Shown here piece by piece: positions 25,882-35,849 of a DNA stretch of 64,000 nt. The stretch is from Rhizobium sp. 18065 (GTDB lineage Bacteria; Pseudomonadota; Alphaproteobacteria; Rhizobiales; Rhizobiaceae), in contig NZ_CACSJP010000005.1 in NCBI RefSeq assembly GCF_902706095.1, forward strand, positions 186,001 to 250,000, given 5' to 3'. A model generated the notes under the pieces. The model had not been told where the DNA came from, searched no databases, and worked only from the letters and a program-made list of their open reading frames with translations. A program made the translations under genes and the position numbers. Positions within the stretch are counted from its first letter, which is position 1, and every line of letters starts with the position of its first letter.

Positions 25882-26568
25882 CTAGGATTGGAAAAGTCTC
25901 GAATATTGTGTCTCGTGCCGCATGCTGAGTGTCTCGGCAATGATCGAAGCACTGCCGAGATCATCGATCCCCATGCGCTCGATCGCATCGATGCTGCCAA
26001 GAATATCGGCCTCGATCTCGGCAATCAGCGCCACGCCCTGCGTTTGGCCGATCACGCTCAGGCGGATCGCAACGGAAATCAACTGGCTGACCTGCGCCTG
26101 CAGGAAAGCGGCAACTGCGTCTCCGGCAGAAACTCCATGCGCCGCAGCCACGGCGCCAACCGCAACACTGTAGACCGCGGAACCCGTCAGCGTTTCCAGA
26201 ACCGGATGCGGCCATGCGCGGGCGGCCATCACGAATGCTTCGCCCTGGCGAACGATTTCGGCATGGCGCTCGGCCGACCCAGCCAATGCCGACGCCAGCG
26301 CCAGCACCTCACGCAGCGCCGCGTCGTCGGCAGAGTGCCGATGCCCTTCGACCAGCAGGATCGCATCGTTGCGCAAGCCGCCATCGGCAAGCAGCAGACG
26401 CAGCCAGCGCGACAGATCATCCCTGTTGGCGATGTGTCCCTCGACGATAGCGCTCTCCAGTCCGCCGGAATAGGCAAAACCGCCGACCGGAAAGGCCGGC
26501 GACAACCACGCCAGAAGCCGAAGCAATCCCCGCCTCGGCGATGCGTCGGAGCGAGACTGCTCAGCCAT
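25882..26568 (-). CDS. ureF: Urease accessory protein UreF
   Basis: A 228-residue helical protein needed to load nickel with UreD and UreG. The diagnostic N-terminal motif [24 protein letters not shown] and the C-terminal [13 protein letters not shown] are clear. ATG 26568 is chosen because it overlaps the ureE stop by 8 bases and gives the usual N-terminus; an upstream ATG at 26589 would add 7 residues. It is followed by ureG after 68 bases. Confidence 0.93.
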   Translation of the reverse strand: MAEQSRSDASPRRGLLRLLAWLSPAFPVGGFAYSGGLESAIVEGHIANRDDLSRWLRLLLADGGLRNDAILLVEGHRHSADDAALREVLALASALAGSAERHAEIVRQGEAFVMAARAWPHPVLETLTGSAVYSVAVGAVAAAHGVSAGDAVAAFLQAQVSQLISVAIRLSVIGQTQGVALIAEIEADILGSIDAIERMGIDDLGSASIIAETLSMRHETQYSRLFQS

Positions 26569-27019
26569 GGCCTTGACTATGGCCACCATGCGAATGATAG
26601 GCGCCGCGCACCGGCTGGAATGGCTCGATCACTTCGGTGACCGTCGCGCCAAGGCCGATCAGCATGTCCCGGATGACATGGTCGCGCTGGATCAGGATGC
26701 GCTCACGCTCGATCTGGGCGGCCAGGTGACGATTGCCGAGATGCCAGGCAAGTTCGATGAGATGCTGGCTATCACGCGGCCGAATGTCGAAAAGCCTCTC
26801 CTCGGCTGCCTTCACCTCGATCGACGTGCCGTCCTCAAGCATCAGCCGGTCGCCGTCGGCGAGAGACACCGGCTCCTTGAGGTCGAGCATGACCATTTCG
26901 CCATCGTCGAGATGCAGAAGCTTGCGCCGGAGATGACGTTCGTCATGGGCAAGCACGACCGTTCCCTCCGGCTGGGCCGCCATCGATCCGGCTGGTATGA
27001 TGGAAGTGGCTCGCTGCAT
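26561..27019 (-). CDS. ureE: Urease nickel metallochaperone UreE
   Basis: A 152-residue protein that delivers nickel to the UreG-UreF-UreD complex. The N-terminal domain ([27 protein letters not shown]) and the metal-binding domain ([31 protein letters not shown]) match UreE. The C-terminus is a short His-rich tail ([12 protein letters not shown]) for nickel storage. An in-frame start 12 codons upstream is possible, but MQRATSIIP is the common N-terminus. It is downstream of a GGDEF gene and upstream of ureF. Confidence 0.93.
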   Translation of the reverse strand: MQRATSIIPAGSMAAQPEGTVVLAHDERHLRRKLLHLDDGEMVMLDLKEPVSLADGDRLMLEDGTSIEVKAAEERLFDIRPRDSQHLIELAWHLGNRHLAAQIERERILIQRDHVIRDMLIGLGATVTEVIEPFQPVRGAYHSHGGHSQGHG

Positions 27020-27084
27020 GAAATCTCCGAATTGGCTGTTTTTTGAACCATGCACAAGACGAAGGCAGTCGGCAAGATTGATCT

Positions 27085-27996
27085 TCAGCTACGCATCGGA
27101 ACCGCACCGAAAACAGCGCGGGCGTAGCCGGTTTCTTCCGCCGTTTCGCGCGGATCGTCGAGGGGCATCGACTGCTCGTGCAACACGCGATCACGGCCCT
27201 CGCCCTTGGCGAGATAAAGCGCATTGTCGGCTCGCGCATAGACGCATTCGGAACGCCGATCGACGACAAACTCGGCAATACCGGCCGAAATGGTCACCGA
27301 GACGATATGGCCCTCGCAATCAATGCCGCGCGACCCGACCAGCATGCGCGCACGCTCGACCAGAGCCAGTCGCTGGGCAAGACCGCCGCCGCAGATGATC
27401 ACACCGAATTCCTCACCACCGAGCCGCGCCACGACGTGGCAATCGTGAAAAACCTCACGCAGAATGTCGGAGACACCGCGAATGACCATGTCGCCGGCAT
27501 GGTGGCCGAAGCGGTCATTGATCGCCTTGAACCGATCGATATCGATGATCGCCAGCGATGCCTCGCCCTGCACCGAATCAACGGCATCGTTGAAGGCGCG
27601 GCGGTTCGCAAGGCCGGACAAAGCATCCGTCTGACTCAGACGTTCGAACTCGGCGCGCGACACAGCCAGATCGCGAATGACGCCTCCGGTGACCAGTGCA
27701 AGCGCACCGGAAACGGCGCCGCCAAACAGCCACGAAAACGTCACCGACAGCTTGACCGCCTCCGCGACGGAAAGCGTCAGAATGCCGAACGCATAAAGCA
27801 GCGGCAATCCCGCCAGACTGAAGATGCAGGCCAGGATCACTGCCCTGAAGCTCATCTTTGCGGCGAAACTCCAAATCGCGGCCCGGCTGTCGAAACTGCC
27901 GAGATCGATCTGTAGGGATAGCCATTTGCCGATGAAATTCACGAGTCGCTCCTCGTCCGCTCTGCAATAATCGAATAGGGGGCTAATCTTCCCCAA
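27085..27996 (-). CDS. GGDEF diguanylate cyclase with N-terminal membrane helices
   Basis: A 303-residue protein. Two hydrophobic segments (about residues 50-75 and 82-108) precede a GGDEF domain (about 118-275). The active site is GGEEF, with the metal ligand in [18 protein letters not shown]. The four residues five positions before the active site are HDCH, so the usual RxxD inhibitory site is absent and product inhibition is unlikely. The sensing signal is unknown. It lies in the same orientation as the urease accessory genes, 65 bases upstream of ureE, and probably shares a transcript with them. Confidence 0.85.
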   Translation of the reverse strand: MGKISPLFDYCRADEERLVNFIGKWLSLQIDLGSFDSRAAIWSFAAKMSFRAVILACIFSLAGLPLLYAFGILTLSVAEAVKLSVTFSWLFGGAVSGALALVTGGVIRDLAVSRAEFERLSQTDALSGLANRRAFNDAVDSVQGEASLAIIDIDRFKAINDRFGHHAGDMVIRGVSDILREVFHDCHVVARLGGEEFGVIICGGGLAQRLALVERARMLVGSRGIDCEGHIVSVTISAGIAEFVVDRRSECVYARADNALYLAKGEGRDRVLHEQSMPLDDPRETAEETGYARAVFGAVPMRS

Positions 27997-28296
27997 TCGC
28001 TAACCAAATCGTTAAAATACAACCAGTCGCGCAAATGAAATCAAGACACCCGAAAATGGTCCGGAACCCAACTTATAGGGGCGCTTTATCGGCGCGCGGC
28101 GCAACCGACAGCAGTGACTTTTTTTGGATTTACCCGAGATTTAATGCGTTTTTTCAGGCACTGTGGCGTTTTGCCTCGACCCGGCACACAGCATGCATGC
28201 ACACGAAGATTTGCAGATGGGCACAATCAGAAAGTGTCTAATTCATTAACCCATGGCATGGCCAAACAACCACCCAGAGGTTGTATGCACTTCAAC
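27997..28296. other. Intergenic region without a recognised gene
   Basis: This 300-base stretch between the GGDEF gene and the peroxiredoxin terminator is AT-richer than its surroundings, with several T-runs (for example at 28120-28125 and 28150-28155). It probably contains the promoter of the GGDEF-ureEFG transcript, but I cannot assign -35/-10 elements with confidence. Short reading frames across it have poor codon use. Confidence 0.4.
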
Positions 28297-28322
28297 AAAA
28301 AAAGGCCCGGCGATGCCGGGCC
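28297..28322 (-). terminator. Rho-independent terminator of the peroxiredoxin gene
   Basis: Read on the minus strand, GGCCCGGC-atc-GCCGGGCC is followed by a run of seven T, 33 bases after the peroxiredoxin stop. It is one of the clearest intrinsic terminators in the window. It implies that the downstream GGDEF-ureEFG genes have a separate promoter. Confidence 0.9.
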
Positions 28323-28354
28323 ATTGGATTTTCCAACCTGCGAAATTGTCGCCG

Positions 28355-28894
28355 TTAAGCAGCCTGCTTCGCCTTCAGCTTCTCCATGATGTTCTGGGGC
28401 GAAGAAACACCATAGGGATCGCTATCGCAATTGTCGCAGTAGCCCTCCTCTTCAAACCACTGCTCGACCACGCCATTGGCGATGATCGCGGCATAGCGCC
28501 ATGAGCGCAGACCGAAGCCGACATTGTCCTTGCGCACCAGCATGCCCATCTTGCGGGTAAACTCGCCGGAACCATCCGGGATCAGCTTGACGTTTTCCAG
28601 ACCCTGGCTCTTGCCCCAGGCATTCATCACGAAAGCGTCGTTGACCGAGATGCAATAGATCTCGTCGATGCCTTCAGCCTGGAAATCGGCATGCATCTTT
28701 TCGAAGTCCGGCAGCTGGAAAGTCGAGCATGTCGGCGTAAACGCCCCCGGCAGCGAAAACAGGATGACGCGTTTGCCGGTAAAATAGTCGGCGGAATTGA
28801 CGTCCTGCCAACGGAACGGGTTGGCGCCACCGACGGCTTCGTCGCGAACGCGGGTACGGAAAGTTACGTCGGGCACTTTGCGGCCAATAAGCAT
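28355..28894 (-). CDS. Peroxiredoxin, Prx5/type II family
   Basis: A 179-residue thiol peroxidase that reduces H2O2 and organic peroxides. The peroxidatic Cys is in LPGAFTPTCSTFQLPDFE (near residue 56). The conserved Arg segment is KDNVGFGLRSWRYAAII. An additional C-x2-C (EGYCDNCDSDPYG) near the C-terminus could act in resolution or metal binding. The gene is isolated between the two halves of the urease cluster and ends at its own terminator, so it is probably regulated separately. Confidence 0.93.
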   Translation of the reverse strand: MLIGRKVPDVTFRTRVRDEAVGGANPFRWQDVNSADYFTGKRVILFSLPGAFTPTCSTFQLPDFEKMHADFQAEGIDEIYCISVNDAFVMNAWGKSQGLENVKLIPDGSGEFTRKMGMLVRKDNVGFGLRSWRYAAIIANGVVEQWFEEEGYCDNCDSDPYGVSSPQNIMEKLKAKQAA

Positions 28895-29063
28895 GGTTCG
28901 GATCTCCTGTCTGAGCCGGCGCGCGCACGTGTTGGGAGCAAGTGGCGCACCATTGAAATAGCAGGTCAGACCTAGCCCAGGAACCAGTGCAATGCAGCAT
29001 GCAATCGCGATTTCAACATGCCCGCATAGCAGCCATGCGTTGGGCGAATGCGCTAATTCAACC

Positions 29064-29735
29064 TCACTGCAGCAGGCTCAGTGACCAGCCCAGCATCTGC
29101 GGCAGCGGCGTCCACCAGCCTGTGCGAATGCCCGCCGCACGCAAGCTGGATGCTGTCCAGGTATTGCAGCCGAGCAACGCATTGAAGGCACCATTGGCCT
29201 CGAAGAAAGCATCCGTGGTTCCATAGCCCACACCATCGATCACCCGCATCCGCCCATCCTTGCGGGCAAAGCTCGCCCGAACATGATCGAGCAGTCGCCG
29301 ATAGCCGGTCTCGGTGATCGACAGCCGTCTGGCAAAGGGCGCGTCGTCCGCAATCGCCCCGGCCAGATCGAGATGCAGAACGGACCGATCGACCGTCAAC
29401 GCCTTCAGCACCGGCAGCGGCTTCAGTTCGCCCCAGGTCGGAGTTTCGATATAGAAGGCGCGGCCGCCCCAGCCGACGACCAGATAGGCCGCATGCGGAT
29501 TGCCGATGTCAAAACCGTGGTCGGCAAGCTCGGCAAACTCCGCCCGGAGATCGTCATCGAGCGGAAGTGCGATATCGGTGTGAATGGCATTGGCCAACAG
29601 CAGGAACTGCCGCGAACCGGCCTCGCCGGCGGCTTCCGACCGACCCAGCAAAGGACGCGGCACGAACACCCCAAGAACAAGCAGCATCAGGATCACAACA
29701 ATCCCGCCACCGAACCATTTCAATATGCGGTGCAA
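29064..29735 (-). CDS. TIGR02117/DUF2459 family, urease-region conserved protein
   Basis: A 223-residue protein with one N-terminal membrane helix (about residues 9-28) and a periplasmic domain. It matches the TIGR02117 family, which was named for its frequent location in urease gene regions. Recognisable segments are LLANAIHTDIALPL, YLVVGWGGRAFYIETPTW and GCNTWTASSLRAAGIRTGWWTPLPQML, the latter with a conserved Cys and Trp. Function is unknown; its place 11 bases after ureC suggests that it is part of the same transcript. A peptidase-like fold has been suggested for related families, but this is inference. Confidence 0.8.
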   Translation of the reverse strand: MHRILKWFGGGIVVILMLLVLGVFVPRPLLGRSEAAGEAGSRQFLLLANAIHTDIALPLDDDLRAEFAELADHGFDIGNPHAAYLVVGWGGRAFYIETPTWGELKPLPVLKALTVDRSVLHLDLAGAIADDAPFARRLSITETGYRRLLDHVRASFARKDGRMRVIDGVGYGTTDAFFEANGAFNALLGCNTWTASSLRAAGIRTGWWTPLPQMLGWSLSLLQ

Positions 29736-29746
29736 GATCCCGGCGA

Positions 29747-31456
29747 TCAGAACAGGAAATAGCGCTGCGTCATCGGCAACTCTGTCGCCGGCTCGCAGGT
29801 GAGCAACTCACCATCGGCGCGCACCTCATAGGTTTCCGGATCGACCTCGATATGCGGTGTCAGGTCATTGTGGATCATCGACGCCTTGGAAATCCCGCCA
29901 CGAACGTTCTTGACGGCAAGCAGTTTCTTCGCCACTCCGAGACGACGCGCGAGGCCGGCATCAATCGACGCCTGGCTGACGAAGGTGACGGAGGAATTTG
30001 TCCGGAGCTTGCCATAGGCGGCAAACATCGGCCGGTAATGCATCGGCTGCGGTGTCGGGATCGAGGCATTCGGATCGCCCATTGGCGCGGCTGCAATCGA
30101 GCCGCCGAGCAGGACCATTTCCGGCTTCACGCCAAAGAAGGCCGGCGACCACAGCACCAGGTCGGCGCGTTTGCCGACCTCGACCGAACCGATCTCATGG
30201 CTGAGACCATGGGCGATTGCCGGGTTGATCGTATATTTTGCGATATAGCGCTTGACCCGAAAATTGTCATTGTCGCCGGTTTCCTGTGACAGCTGGCCAC
30301 GCTGGCGCTTCATCTTGTCGGCCGTCTGCCAGGTGCGGATAGCGACCTCGCCGACCCGACCCATCGCCTGGCTGTCCGACGAGATGATCGAAAACGCGCC
30401 GATATCATGGAGAATGTCTTCCGCCGCGATCGTTTCCTTGCGGATACGGCTTTCGGCAAAGGCGATGTCTTCCGGGATCGACGACGACAGGTGGTGGCAA
30501 ACCATCAGCATGTCGAGATGCTCGGCGACAGTATTGACCGTATAGGGTCGGGTCGGATTGGTCGATGACGGGATGACATTCTGCTGGCCGCAGATCTTGA
30601 TGATATCGGGTGCATGGCCACCGCCCGCCCCTTCCGTGTGGAAGGCGTGGATCGTGCGGCCCTTGATGGCGCCGATTGTGTCTTCGACGAAGCCGCTTTC
30701 GTTGAGCGTATCGGTGTGGATCATCACCTGCACGTCATACTGGTCGGCAACGGTCAGGCAGTTGTCGATCGCGGCCGGCGTCGTGCCCCAGTCCTCATGC
30801 AGCTTGAGCGACGAGGCTCCAGCGAGGATCATCTCCTCCAGCGGTGCCGGCAGCGAAGCATTGCCCTTGCCGGCCAGCGCCAGGTTCATCGGAAAGGCGT
30901 CGAAGCTCTCGATCATCCGCTCGATATGCCAGGCACCGGTACATGTCGTGGCAAGCGTCCCATGGGCAGGACCCGAACCGCCGCCGAGCATGGTCGTAAT
31001 GCCGCTCATCAGGGCCTCTTCGATCTGCTGCGGGCAGATGAAGTGGATATGCGCATCCATGCCGCCAGCCGTTAGAATACGGCCCTCGCCGGCAATCGCC
31101 TCGGTCGACGGACCGACGATGATGGTGACGCCCGGCTGGGTATCCGGGTTACCGGCCTTGCCGATCGCATGGATCCGCCCGTCCTTCAGGCCCACATCGG
31201 CCTTGTAGATGCCGGAATGGTCGACGATCAGGGCGTTGGTGATCACAGTGTCGACAGCCCCTTCTGCCCGTGTCGCCTGGCTCTGGCCCATGCCGTCACG
31301 GATCACCTTGCCACCGCCGAATTTCACTTCCTCGCCATAGATGGTGAAGTCCTTCTCCACCTCGATGAAGAGCTCGGTATCGGCCAGCCGCACCTTGTCG
31401 CCGATCGTCGGTCCGAACATCGAGGCATAGGCGGCGCGAGACATTTTAAAGGACAT
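29747..31456 (-). CDS. ureC: Urease alpha subunit UreC
   Basis: A 569-residue catalytic subunit that hydrolyses urea to ammonia and carbamate. Typical features are present: [14 protein letters not shown] (nickel His pair), [19 protein letters not shown], the carbamylated Lys in [41 protein letters not shown], the flap and active-site His in [13 protein letters not shown], and the Asp in [11 protein letters not shown]. Length and motifs are those of a normal active enzyme. The gene is 4 bases after the GT29-like accessory gene, so translation is tightly linked. Confidence 0.97.
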   Translation of the reverse strand: MSFKMSRAAYASMFGPTIGDKVRLADTELFIEVEKDFTIYGEEVKFGGGKVIRDGMGQSQATRAEGAVDTVITNALIVDHSGIYKADVGLKDGRIHAIGKAGNPDTQPGVTIIVGPSTEAIAGEGRILTAGGMDAHIHFICPQQIEEALMSGITTMLGGGSGPAHGTLATTCTGAWHIERMIESFDAFPMNLALAGKGNASLPAPLEEMILAGASSLKLHEDWGTTPAAIDNCLTVADQYDVQVMIHTDTLNESGFVEDTIGAIKGRTIHAFHTEGAGGGHAPDIIKICGQQNVIPSSTNPTRPYTVNTVAEHLDMLMVCHHLSSSIPEDIAFAESRIRKETIAAEDILHDIGAFSIISSDSQAMGRVGEVAIRTWQTADKMKRQRGQLSQETGDNDNFRVKRYIAKYTINPAIAHGLSHEIGSVEVGKRADLVLWSPAFFGVKPEMVLLGGSIAAAPMGDPNASIPTPQPMHYRPMFAAYGKLRTNSSVTFVSQASIDAGLARRLGVAKKLLAVKNVRGGISKASMIHNDLTPHIEVDPETYEVRADGELLTCEPATELPMTQRYFLF

Positions 31457-31460
31457 GGCA

Positions 31461-32111
31461 CTAGGCTCCTTGGGAGAGGGAGGATGCAGAAACAGGCTGA
31501 AGCCGCGTCAGGCGGCCGGCCGCAATATAACTTTCGATCAAGCGCTTCTCGGCCTCGAAGGGATGGCCGTCCCACCCGACATGGCTGAAACCGGCAAGCA
31601 CGACATTGTCATTGGCATGTGCCGTGTCGGACAGGACAGCAGCGACCACCACCATGCCGCTGGATGGAACGACATAGGCTTCGGCCTGATGCTCGGCGAG
31701 CGCCGCATCGACCGCTTCATGCACCGCCGGCGAAATCACCCGGTAGCCTTTGCCGCGCGCTGCAGCGAAAGCCGCAAACTCCTGCGTATAGTCATCACAA
31801 AAGTCATCCAGTTCAGGATGGCTGACGGCAAGTGCCGCCTGCAATTCGGCAAACTTTTGCGGATGTCGCACCGACCAGATTTCAGATGCGGCCCGCACCG
31901 CTTCGCTGTCACGCCAGACCGGATCTGCCAGCATAGCGGCGGCCGGACGCCCGGTATTGCACAACGCCACCACATCCGTGCGCTGTCCGGCAACGCCAAA
32001 ATTGCGACTGCCATTGAAGCGGATGACAAGATCGGCGGCATCAATCAGCGCGGCCGCATTGTCTGCGACCGGCCCGTTGCCGACGATCATCACCTTCCGT
32101 GCCCCTGCCAT
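31461..32111 (-). CDS. Urease-operon accessory protein with GT29-like nucleotide-binding start
   Basis: A 216-residue protein. Its N-terminus, [27 protein letters not shown], resembles the first motif of glycosyltransferase family 29 (sialyltransferase-like) proteins, followed by [16 protein letters not shown] late [18 protein letters not shown] segment resembles the C-terminal motif of that fold. Proteins of this sort occur in rhizobial urease operons and are labelled urease operon accessory protein, but I know of no experimental function. It is immediately upstream of ureC and is likely co-translated with it. Confidence 0.65.
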   Translation of the reverse strand: MAGARKVMIVGNGPVADNAAALIDAADLVIRFNGSRNFGVAGQRTDVVALCNTGRPAAAMLADPVWRDSEAVRAASEIWSVRHPQKFAELQAALAVSHPELDDFCDDYTQEFAAFAAARGKGYRVISPAVHEAVDAALAEHQAEAYVVPSSGMVVVAAVLSDTAHANDNVVLAGFSHVGWDGHPFEAEKRLIESYIAAGRLTRLQPVSASSLSQGA

Positions 32112-32120
32112 ATCCGCCCT

Positions 32121-32537
32121 TCAGTTCCCGAAGACTTCGTTCAGGCTCTTCAATTCGTCCGTACGTTTACGCGTCAGATCCGCGAGGCACGAAGAAACCA
32201 GCAACGGCTGCGCGCTGCCGCCATCCATCGCGTGGCCGTCCAGTTCGCATTGCGCATCGCGGTATGCGAACCAGGCACGCTGGCTGGTGACAAGCTTCTT
32301 GGCCCCGTCTTTTTGCCCGCGCTCGGTGTCCACACTGTCCATCATCGCCTTGGTCAGCAGCCACTGGGCATTCAGCGCCTTGTCCGCGGCCTCGTAATCC
32401 TTGGCGGCGCAAAAATTCATGTCCATCTGGGTTTCGGCCTTGCTGCAGTCGACGTCGGGCGCATCTTCGCTGACCGCCGGTCCATCGACCAGCAGCACGC
32501 AACCACACAACATCGCCACCGCCAGGGACTTCACCAC
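32121..32537 (-). CDS. DUF1311 / LprI-like secreted protein
   Basis: A 138-residue protein with a signal peptide (about residues 1-23, ending in VSEDAPD). The mature part has the DUF1311/LprI pattern: DCSKAETQMDMNFCAAKDYEAADKALNAQW, then SQRAWFAYRDAQCELD and a final SSCLADLTRKRTDEL, with four Cys likely to form two disulfides. LprI proteins can inhibit lysozyme, but most members have unknown roles. It lies within the urease operon between the GFA gene and the accessory gene. Confidence 0.8.
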   Translation of the reverse strand: MVKSLAVAMLCGCVLLVDGPAVSEDAPDVDCSKAETQMDMNFCAAKDYEAADKALNAQWLLTKAMMDSVDTERGQKDGAKKLVTSQRAWFAYRDAQCELDGHAMDGGSAQPLLVSSCLADLTRKRTDELKSLNEVFGN

Positions 32538-32558
32538 GACTTCCTCCCCTGCGTCGCC

Positions 32559-32915
32559 CTAATGCGACGCTCCGTCATAATGTTGCGAGGTCAGTGCGCG
32601 CGGATCGACACCGTCGAGGCAATTGACATTGACCGCCACCATCTTCGTACCGTCCGGCATGGCGCTATAGGCAAAGCTCTCGATGCCGCAGGTCTTGCAG
32701 AACTGATGCTCGATCGTCTTCTTGTTGAACAGGTATTCGGTGAGATTGTCCGCGCCCGATTTCAGCGTAAACACTTCGCGTGCAGCAAAGGCTAGCACGA
32801 TACCCAGACGCTGACAGCGCGAGCAGTTGCAGGTCACAGTTTTGTCGAGGTCGGCATCGACCTCGAAGGAAACGGCGCCGCACTGGCAGCTGCCATGATA
32901 GTGCGCCACAGCCAT
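32559..32915 (-). CDS. GFA (glutathione-dependent formaldehyde-activating fold) protein
   Basis: A 118-residue zinc protein of the CENP-V/GFA family. The Cys motifs are clear: HGSCQCGAVSFEV, CNCSRCQRLG, and CKTCGIESFAY, matching two zinc sites. Some members bind glutathione and formaldehyde, but most are uncharacterised. It sits one base downstream of ureB in the urease operon, which is not where such a gene is usually expected. Confidence 0.85.
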   Translation of the reverse strand: MAVAHYHGSCQCGAVSFEVDADLDKTVTCNCSRCQRLGIVLAFAAREVFTLKSGADNLTEYLFNKKTIEHQFCKTCGIESFAYSAMPDGTKMVAVNVNCLDGVDPRALTSQHYDGASH

Positions 32916-32916
32916 C

Positions 32917-33222
32917 TCAGAGTTTCCCCATCACAAGCTGGCGGAAGCCATAGACTTCGCGATTGCCGCCGTAAGGGATCAGCGTCACCTGACGTTTCTG
33001 GCCCGGTTCGAAGCGCACGGCAGTGCCGGCCGGAATATCCAGCCGCATGCCGCGGGTCGGCTCCCGGTCGAAAACCAGCCCGGCATTGCTTTCGTAGAAA
33101 TGATAGTGGCTGCCGACCTGAACGGGCCGGTCGCCGCTATTGGCCACCTCGATCGTCAGCGTCGGAAGGCCCACATTGAGTTCGATCTCGCCGCTGGCGG
33201 CAATGACTTCACCGGGGATCAT
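32917..33222 (-). CDS. ureB: Urease beta subunit UreB
   Basis: A 101-residue structural subunit of urease. It starts [16 protein letters not shown], contains [19 protein letters not shown] and the [19 protein letters not shown] segment, and ends with the conserved GGNREVYGF. It assembles with UreA and UreC in the (alpha-beta-gamma)3 enzyme. It is separated from ureA by a DUF1272 gene and followed by the GFA gene. Confidence 0.96.
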   Translation of the reverse strand: MIPGEVIAASGEIELNVGLPTLTIEVANSGDRPVQVGSHYHFYESNAGLVFDREPTRGMRLDIPAGTAVRFEPGQKRQVTLIPYGGNREVYGFRQLVMGKL

Positions 33223-33241
33223 CAGCTCTCTCCCTTTGTCC

Positions 33242-33499
33242 TCAGGCAGCCGACAGGGACTTACAGCCCTCGGCCTTCAAAACGCGTTTCGTCGATGCAG
33301 GATTGTTCACCAGCTTCGCCGCCGGACGAACCGGACGCCGCACCAGTTCGCCGCCGCAATTGGGGCAGAATCCGCCGAGCGTACCCGTCGCGCAATCGGT
33401 GCAGAACGTGCACTCGAAACTGCACATGACAGCATTCAGGCTTTCCGGCGGCAGATCCTTGTCGCAGCATTCGCAATTGGGCCGAAGTTCCAGCGCCAT
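33242..33499 (-). CDS. DUF1272 zinc-ribbon-like small protein
   Basis: An 85-residue protein. The core, about residues 1-55, carries nine Cys (C-x-CC, then C-x3-C-x2-C-x2-C, and C-x2-C in FCPNCGGEL), the DUF1272 pattern, suggesting bound zinc or another metal. A basic tail ([11 protein letters not shown]) follows. Function is unknown. It lies between ureA and ureB; one possibility is a metal-handling role in urease assembly, but there is no direct evidence. Confidence 0.8.
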   Translation of the reverse strand: MALELRPNCECCDKDLPPESLNAVMCSFECTFCTDCATGTLGGFCPNCGGELVRRPVRPAAKLVNNPASTKRVLKAEGCKSLSAA

Positions 33500-33507
33500 G
33501 TTGGATC

Positions 33508-33810
33508 CTATCGTATCGGTTCGTGAACGGTCACCAGCTTGGTACCGTCCGGGAAGGTCGCCTCGACCTGTACGTCGTGAATCATCTCGGCGATACCGCT
33601 CATCACCTGGTCACGAGTGATGACATGCGCACCCGATTCCATCAGTTCGGCGACAGGACGTCCGTCGCGTGCACCCTCGACGACGAAATCGGTGATCAAC
33701 GCGATCGCCTCCGGATAGTTGAGCTTCACGCCCCGCTCCAGCCGCCGACGCGCGACGATGGCCGCCATGGCAATCAGCAATTTGTCTTTTTCCCTTGGCG
33801 TCAGATTCAT
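33508..33810 (-). CDS. ureA: Urease gamma subunit UreA
   Basis: A 100-residue subunit of the bacterial three-subunit urease. It starts [39 protein letters not shown] and ends [15 protein letters not shown], both diagnostic. The start at 33810 is preferred to an in-frame upstream start that would overlap ureD and add 19 unrelated residues. It follows ureD after 22 bases. Confidence 0.96.
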   Translation of the reverse strand: MNLTPREKDKLLIAMAAIVARRRLERGVKLNYPEAIALITDFVVEGARDGRPVAELMESGAHVITRDQVMSGIAEMIHDVQVEATFPDGTKLVTVHEPIR

Positions 33811-33832
33811 GACCGCTCCACTATGCCTATCG

Positions 33833-34651
33833 TCAGAGATTCCAGACTTTCGGCACAGACGCGCCACCGCGCAAGGCCGAAATCATCGGGATCAGGGTTT
33901 TTCTCAAGGTGAATCCGTCTTCGGCCGCCACACGGGCAACAAGCTTGCCTTGCCAATGACTTGCGCCGCCCATTTTATCACCAATCAGGTCACGCAAGCG
34001 GCAAAGATAGGTCTCCGCCATCGGTCCGACATAGATCAGCGTAGCAAAAGCAACCCGCCCTGCAAGCACTGGCGCCTGAGCGACCAGACCGGCGACATCG
34101 CCCTCGAGTTTCAGATCTTCGGCATGCAGCAACTGCCCGCCACGGCGGATCCGCCAGCGGTCACGCACCAGGCCTGCGTTCATCGCCTCGCCCATGGCGC
34201 GGCGCCCAAGCAGGATCGCCTCGACCGCGACAAATTCGGCATCGGCGGCAAGATCGACCTCGAGCGTTCGGGTCAGCGACGCATTGTCGAACAGGATGCT
34301 TTCCTGCGGCAGCCAGTGAAAACGGGCGCCGCTCGCAACCTCGATCCGTGTGGTGATCCGGCCCGTGCCGGCAGAAGCCTTGTAGATCTTCTCGCAGGCC
34401 TGCGTCGTCGCCGTCACGAAACAGCCCGGCCCGGCGGTAAAATTCCAGTCGAACTGGTCGCCGCCCGTGACGCCTCCGGCGGTATTGATCGTCACCGCCT
34501 CAAGCTCATCGGTGAACGTGCGCGGCAAGCGGATCTTCGCCGCGCCCTCCTGATAAAGCTCGGCGATCCTTGTCCGGCCATCCAGCGACTTGGTTACAAG
34601 TCTCCCGACGCCGACGGCGCGTTGCTGTCTGCTTTGAGTGGCTGGCTGCAC
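33833..34651 (-). CDS. ureD: Urease accessory protein UreD
   Basis: A 272-residue accessory protein that scaffolds the apo-urease for nickel loading. Diagnostic segments are [47 protein letters not shown] and [18 protein letters not shown]. The start is uncertain: I use GTG 34651, which has aggggac upstream and gives a common rhizobial N-terminus, instead of a TTG at 34705. With this start it overlaps the end of the esterase gene by 58 bases in another frame. Confidence 0.88.
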   Translation of the reverse strand: MQPATQSRQQRAVGVGRLVTKSLDGRTRIAELYQEGAAKIRLPRTFTDELEAVTINTAGGVTGGDQFDWNFTAGPGCFVTATTQACEKIYKASAGTGRITTRIEVASGARFHWLPQESILFDNASLTRTLEVDLAADAEFVAVEAILLGRRAMGEAMNAGLVRDRWRIRRGGQLLHAEDLKLEGDVAGLVAQAPVLAGRVAFATLIYVGPMAETYLCRLRDLIGDKMGGASHWQGKLVARVAAEDGFTLRKTLIPMISALRGGASVPKVWNL

Positions 34652-35727
34652 TTTGTCCCCTGGCCGCCTTCCTTGAGCGAGGCGGTGTTTTGTTCGTCCG
34701 GGCAAGCTGGCTTCAACGCGGCACCCGCGACAAGTTCACCACCCGAACCTCGGAAGAACTCCCACATTCTGTCGGTCGCATCAACCTCCCGGATCTTCTC
34801 TTCCCCGTTGTTGGAGGCAAGCCTGAAGCGAACCGTGCGCGCTGGCCACGCATGGTCGGCATTGGTGATCATGTAGGACATGACGCTGGTTCCGGCGCGG
34901 CAGCCGAGATAGGTCGAAACCTTGGCAGCTTCGCCGTCATCGACGCGTGGACGGCCGTTGCAGCCATTGAGTTCCGCCCAGCGGTTCAGCGCGACTTCGC
35001 CACCATAGCGCCAATAGGCCTTGCCGCCGCCGTCAAACGGATTGACGTGATCCTTCATGCCGGAAAAGGCGATGATCGACACCGGCCGCGATGGCTGACA
35101 GCTCTCGCGGCGCGGGCGCCAGACGCCGTTGTCCTGCTCTGGCGTGCCGGCACGAAGGCCCATGACGAAGCCCGCCGCGGAAAAATCGCCCAGGCCATCG
35201 CAGATATATTGCGACAGCATGCGGCCGCCGCCCGAATAGCCGGAGGCATAGATCTTGGCCGTGTCGACGCAAAAGGTTTCCTTGGCAAGCTTCACCGCAT
35301 CACGGATGAAACCGATGTCATCGGCGCCCTCGGCCTTGGTCACGCCCGGCACGTTCCAGGCATGGGTGCGGGGCAATTCGCCATCAACGCTGCCGGCCAG
35401 CGCCATGACGATGAAACCTTCGCGCTCGGCAACTTCGTCCCAATGGCTGCGGGTCAGTTGCACCTGCGGATTGCTGTTGCTGCCGTGAAAATCAAAGACC
35501 AGCGGAACCTTGCGCTTGCCGCTGTAATTGGACGGGATGACATAGACCGCCGAGCGTTCCATCCCGCCCGACTGGATCGTCAAATCATGACGACCGGGCT
35601 CGAACGTTGCCCCGCAACCGGCAGCTTCTGCACCGACAGCAGTCAGACCAAGGAGAAAGAACCCCGATGCGACCCGGGCAACAATCTTGCCCGCCCGCGC
35701 GCGGTGATGAACCGTGCTGGTTGTCAT
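34594..35727 (-). CDS. Secreted PHB-depolymerase/feruloyl-esterase-like hydrolase
   Basis: A 377-residue alpha/beta hydrolase with a signal peptide (about residues 1-36, ending [10 protein letters not shown]). It matches the LpqC/PHB depolymerase family: [15 protein letters not shown] (oxyanion region), [19 protein letters not shown] (nucleophile Ser in G-Y-S-G-G), [18 protein letters not shown] (Asp) and [10 protein letters not shown] (His). The substrate is an ester, perhaps plant-derived, and is not known. It lies between urtE and ureD on the same strand and overlaps ureD. The ATG at 35727 is preferred to an upstream one at 35784. Confidence 0.8.
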   Translation of the reverse strand: MTTSTVHHRARAGKIVARVASGFFLLGLTAVGAEAAGCGATFEPGRHDLTIQSGGMERSAVYVIPSNYSGKRKVPLVFDFHGSNSNPQVQLTRSHWDEVAEREGFIVMALAGSVDGELPRTHAWNVPGVTKAEGADDIGFIRDAVKLAKETFCVDTAKIYASGYSGGGRMLSQYICDGLGDFSAAGFVMGLRAGTPEQDNGVWRPRRESCQPSRPVSIIAFSGMKDHVNPFDGGGKAYWRYGGEVALNRWAELNGCNGRPRVDDGEAAKVSTYLGCRAGTSVMSYMITNADHAWPARTVRFRLASNNGEEKIREVDATDRMWEFFRGSGGELVAGAALKPACPDEQNTASLKEGGQGTKCSQPLKADSNAPSASGDL

Positions 35728-35849
35728 GGCTATACCTTCTGTTCGCAGATGCGGGAAACCTACCACGCCTGACCTCAGCATCAACCCATCAGCCTTAACA
35801 AAACCTCAACACAGCCATGCACGAACGCACAATCGCTTTTCGATCTTCA

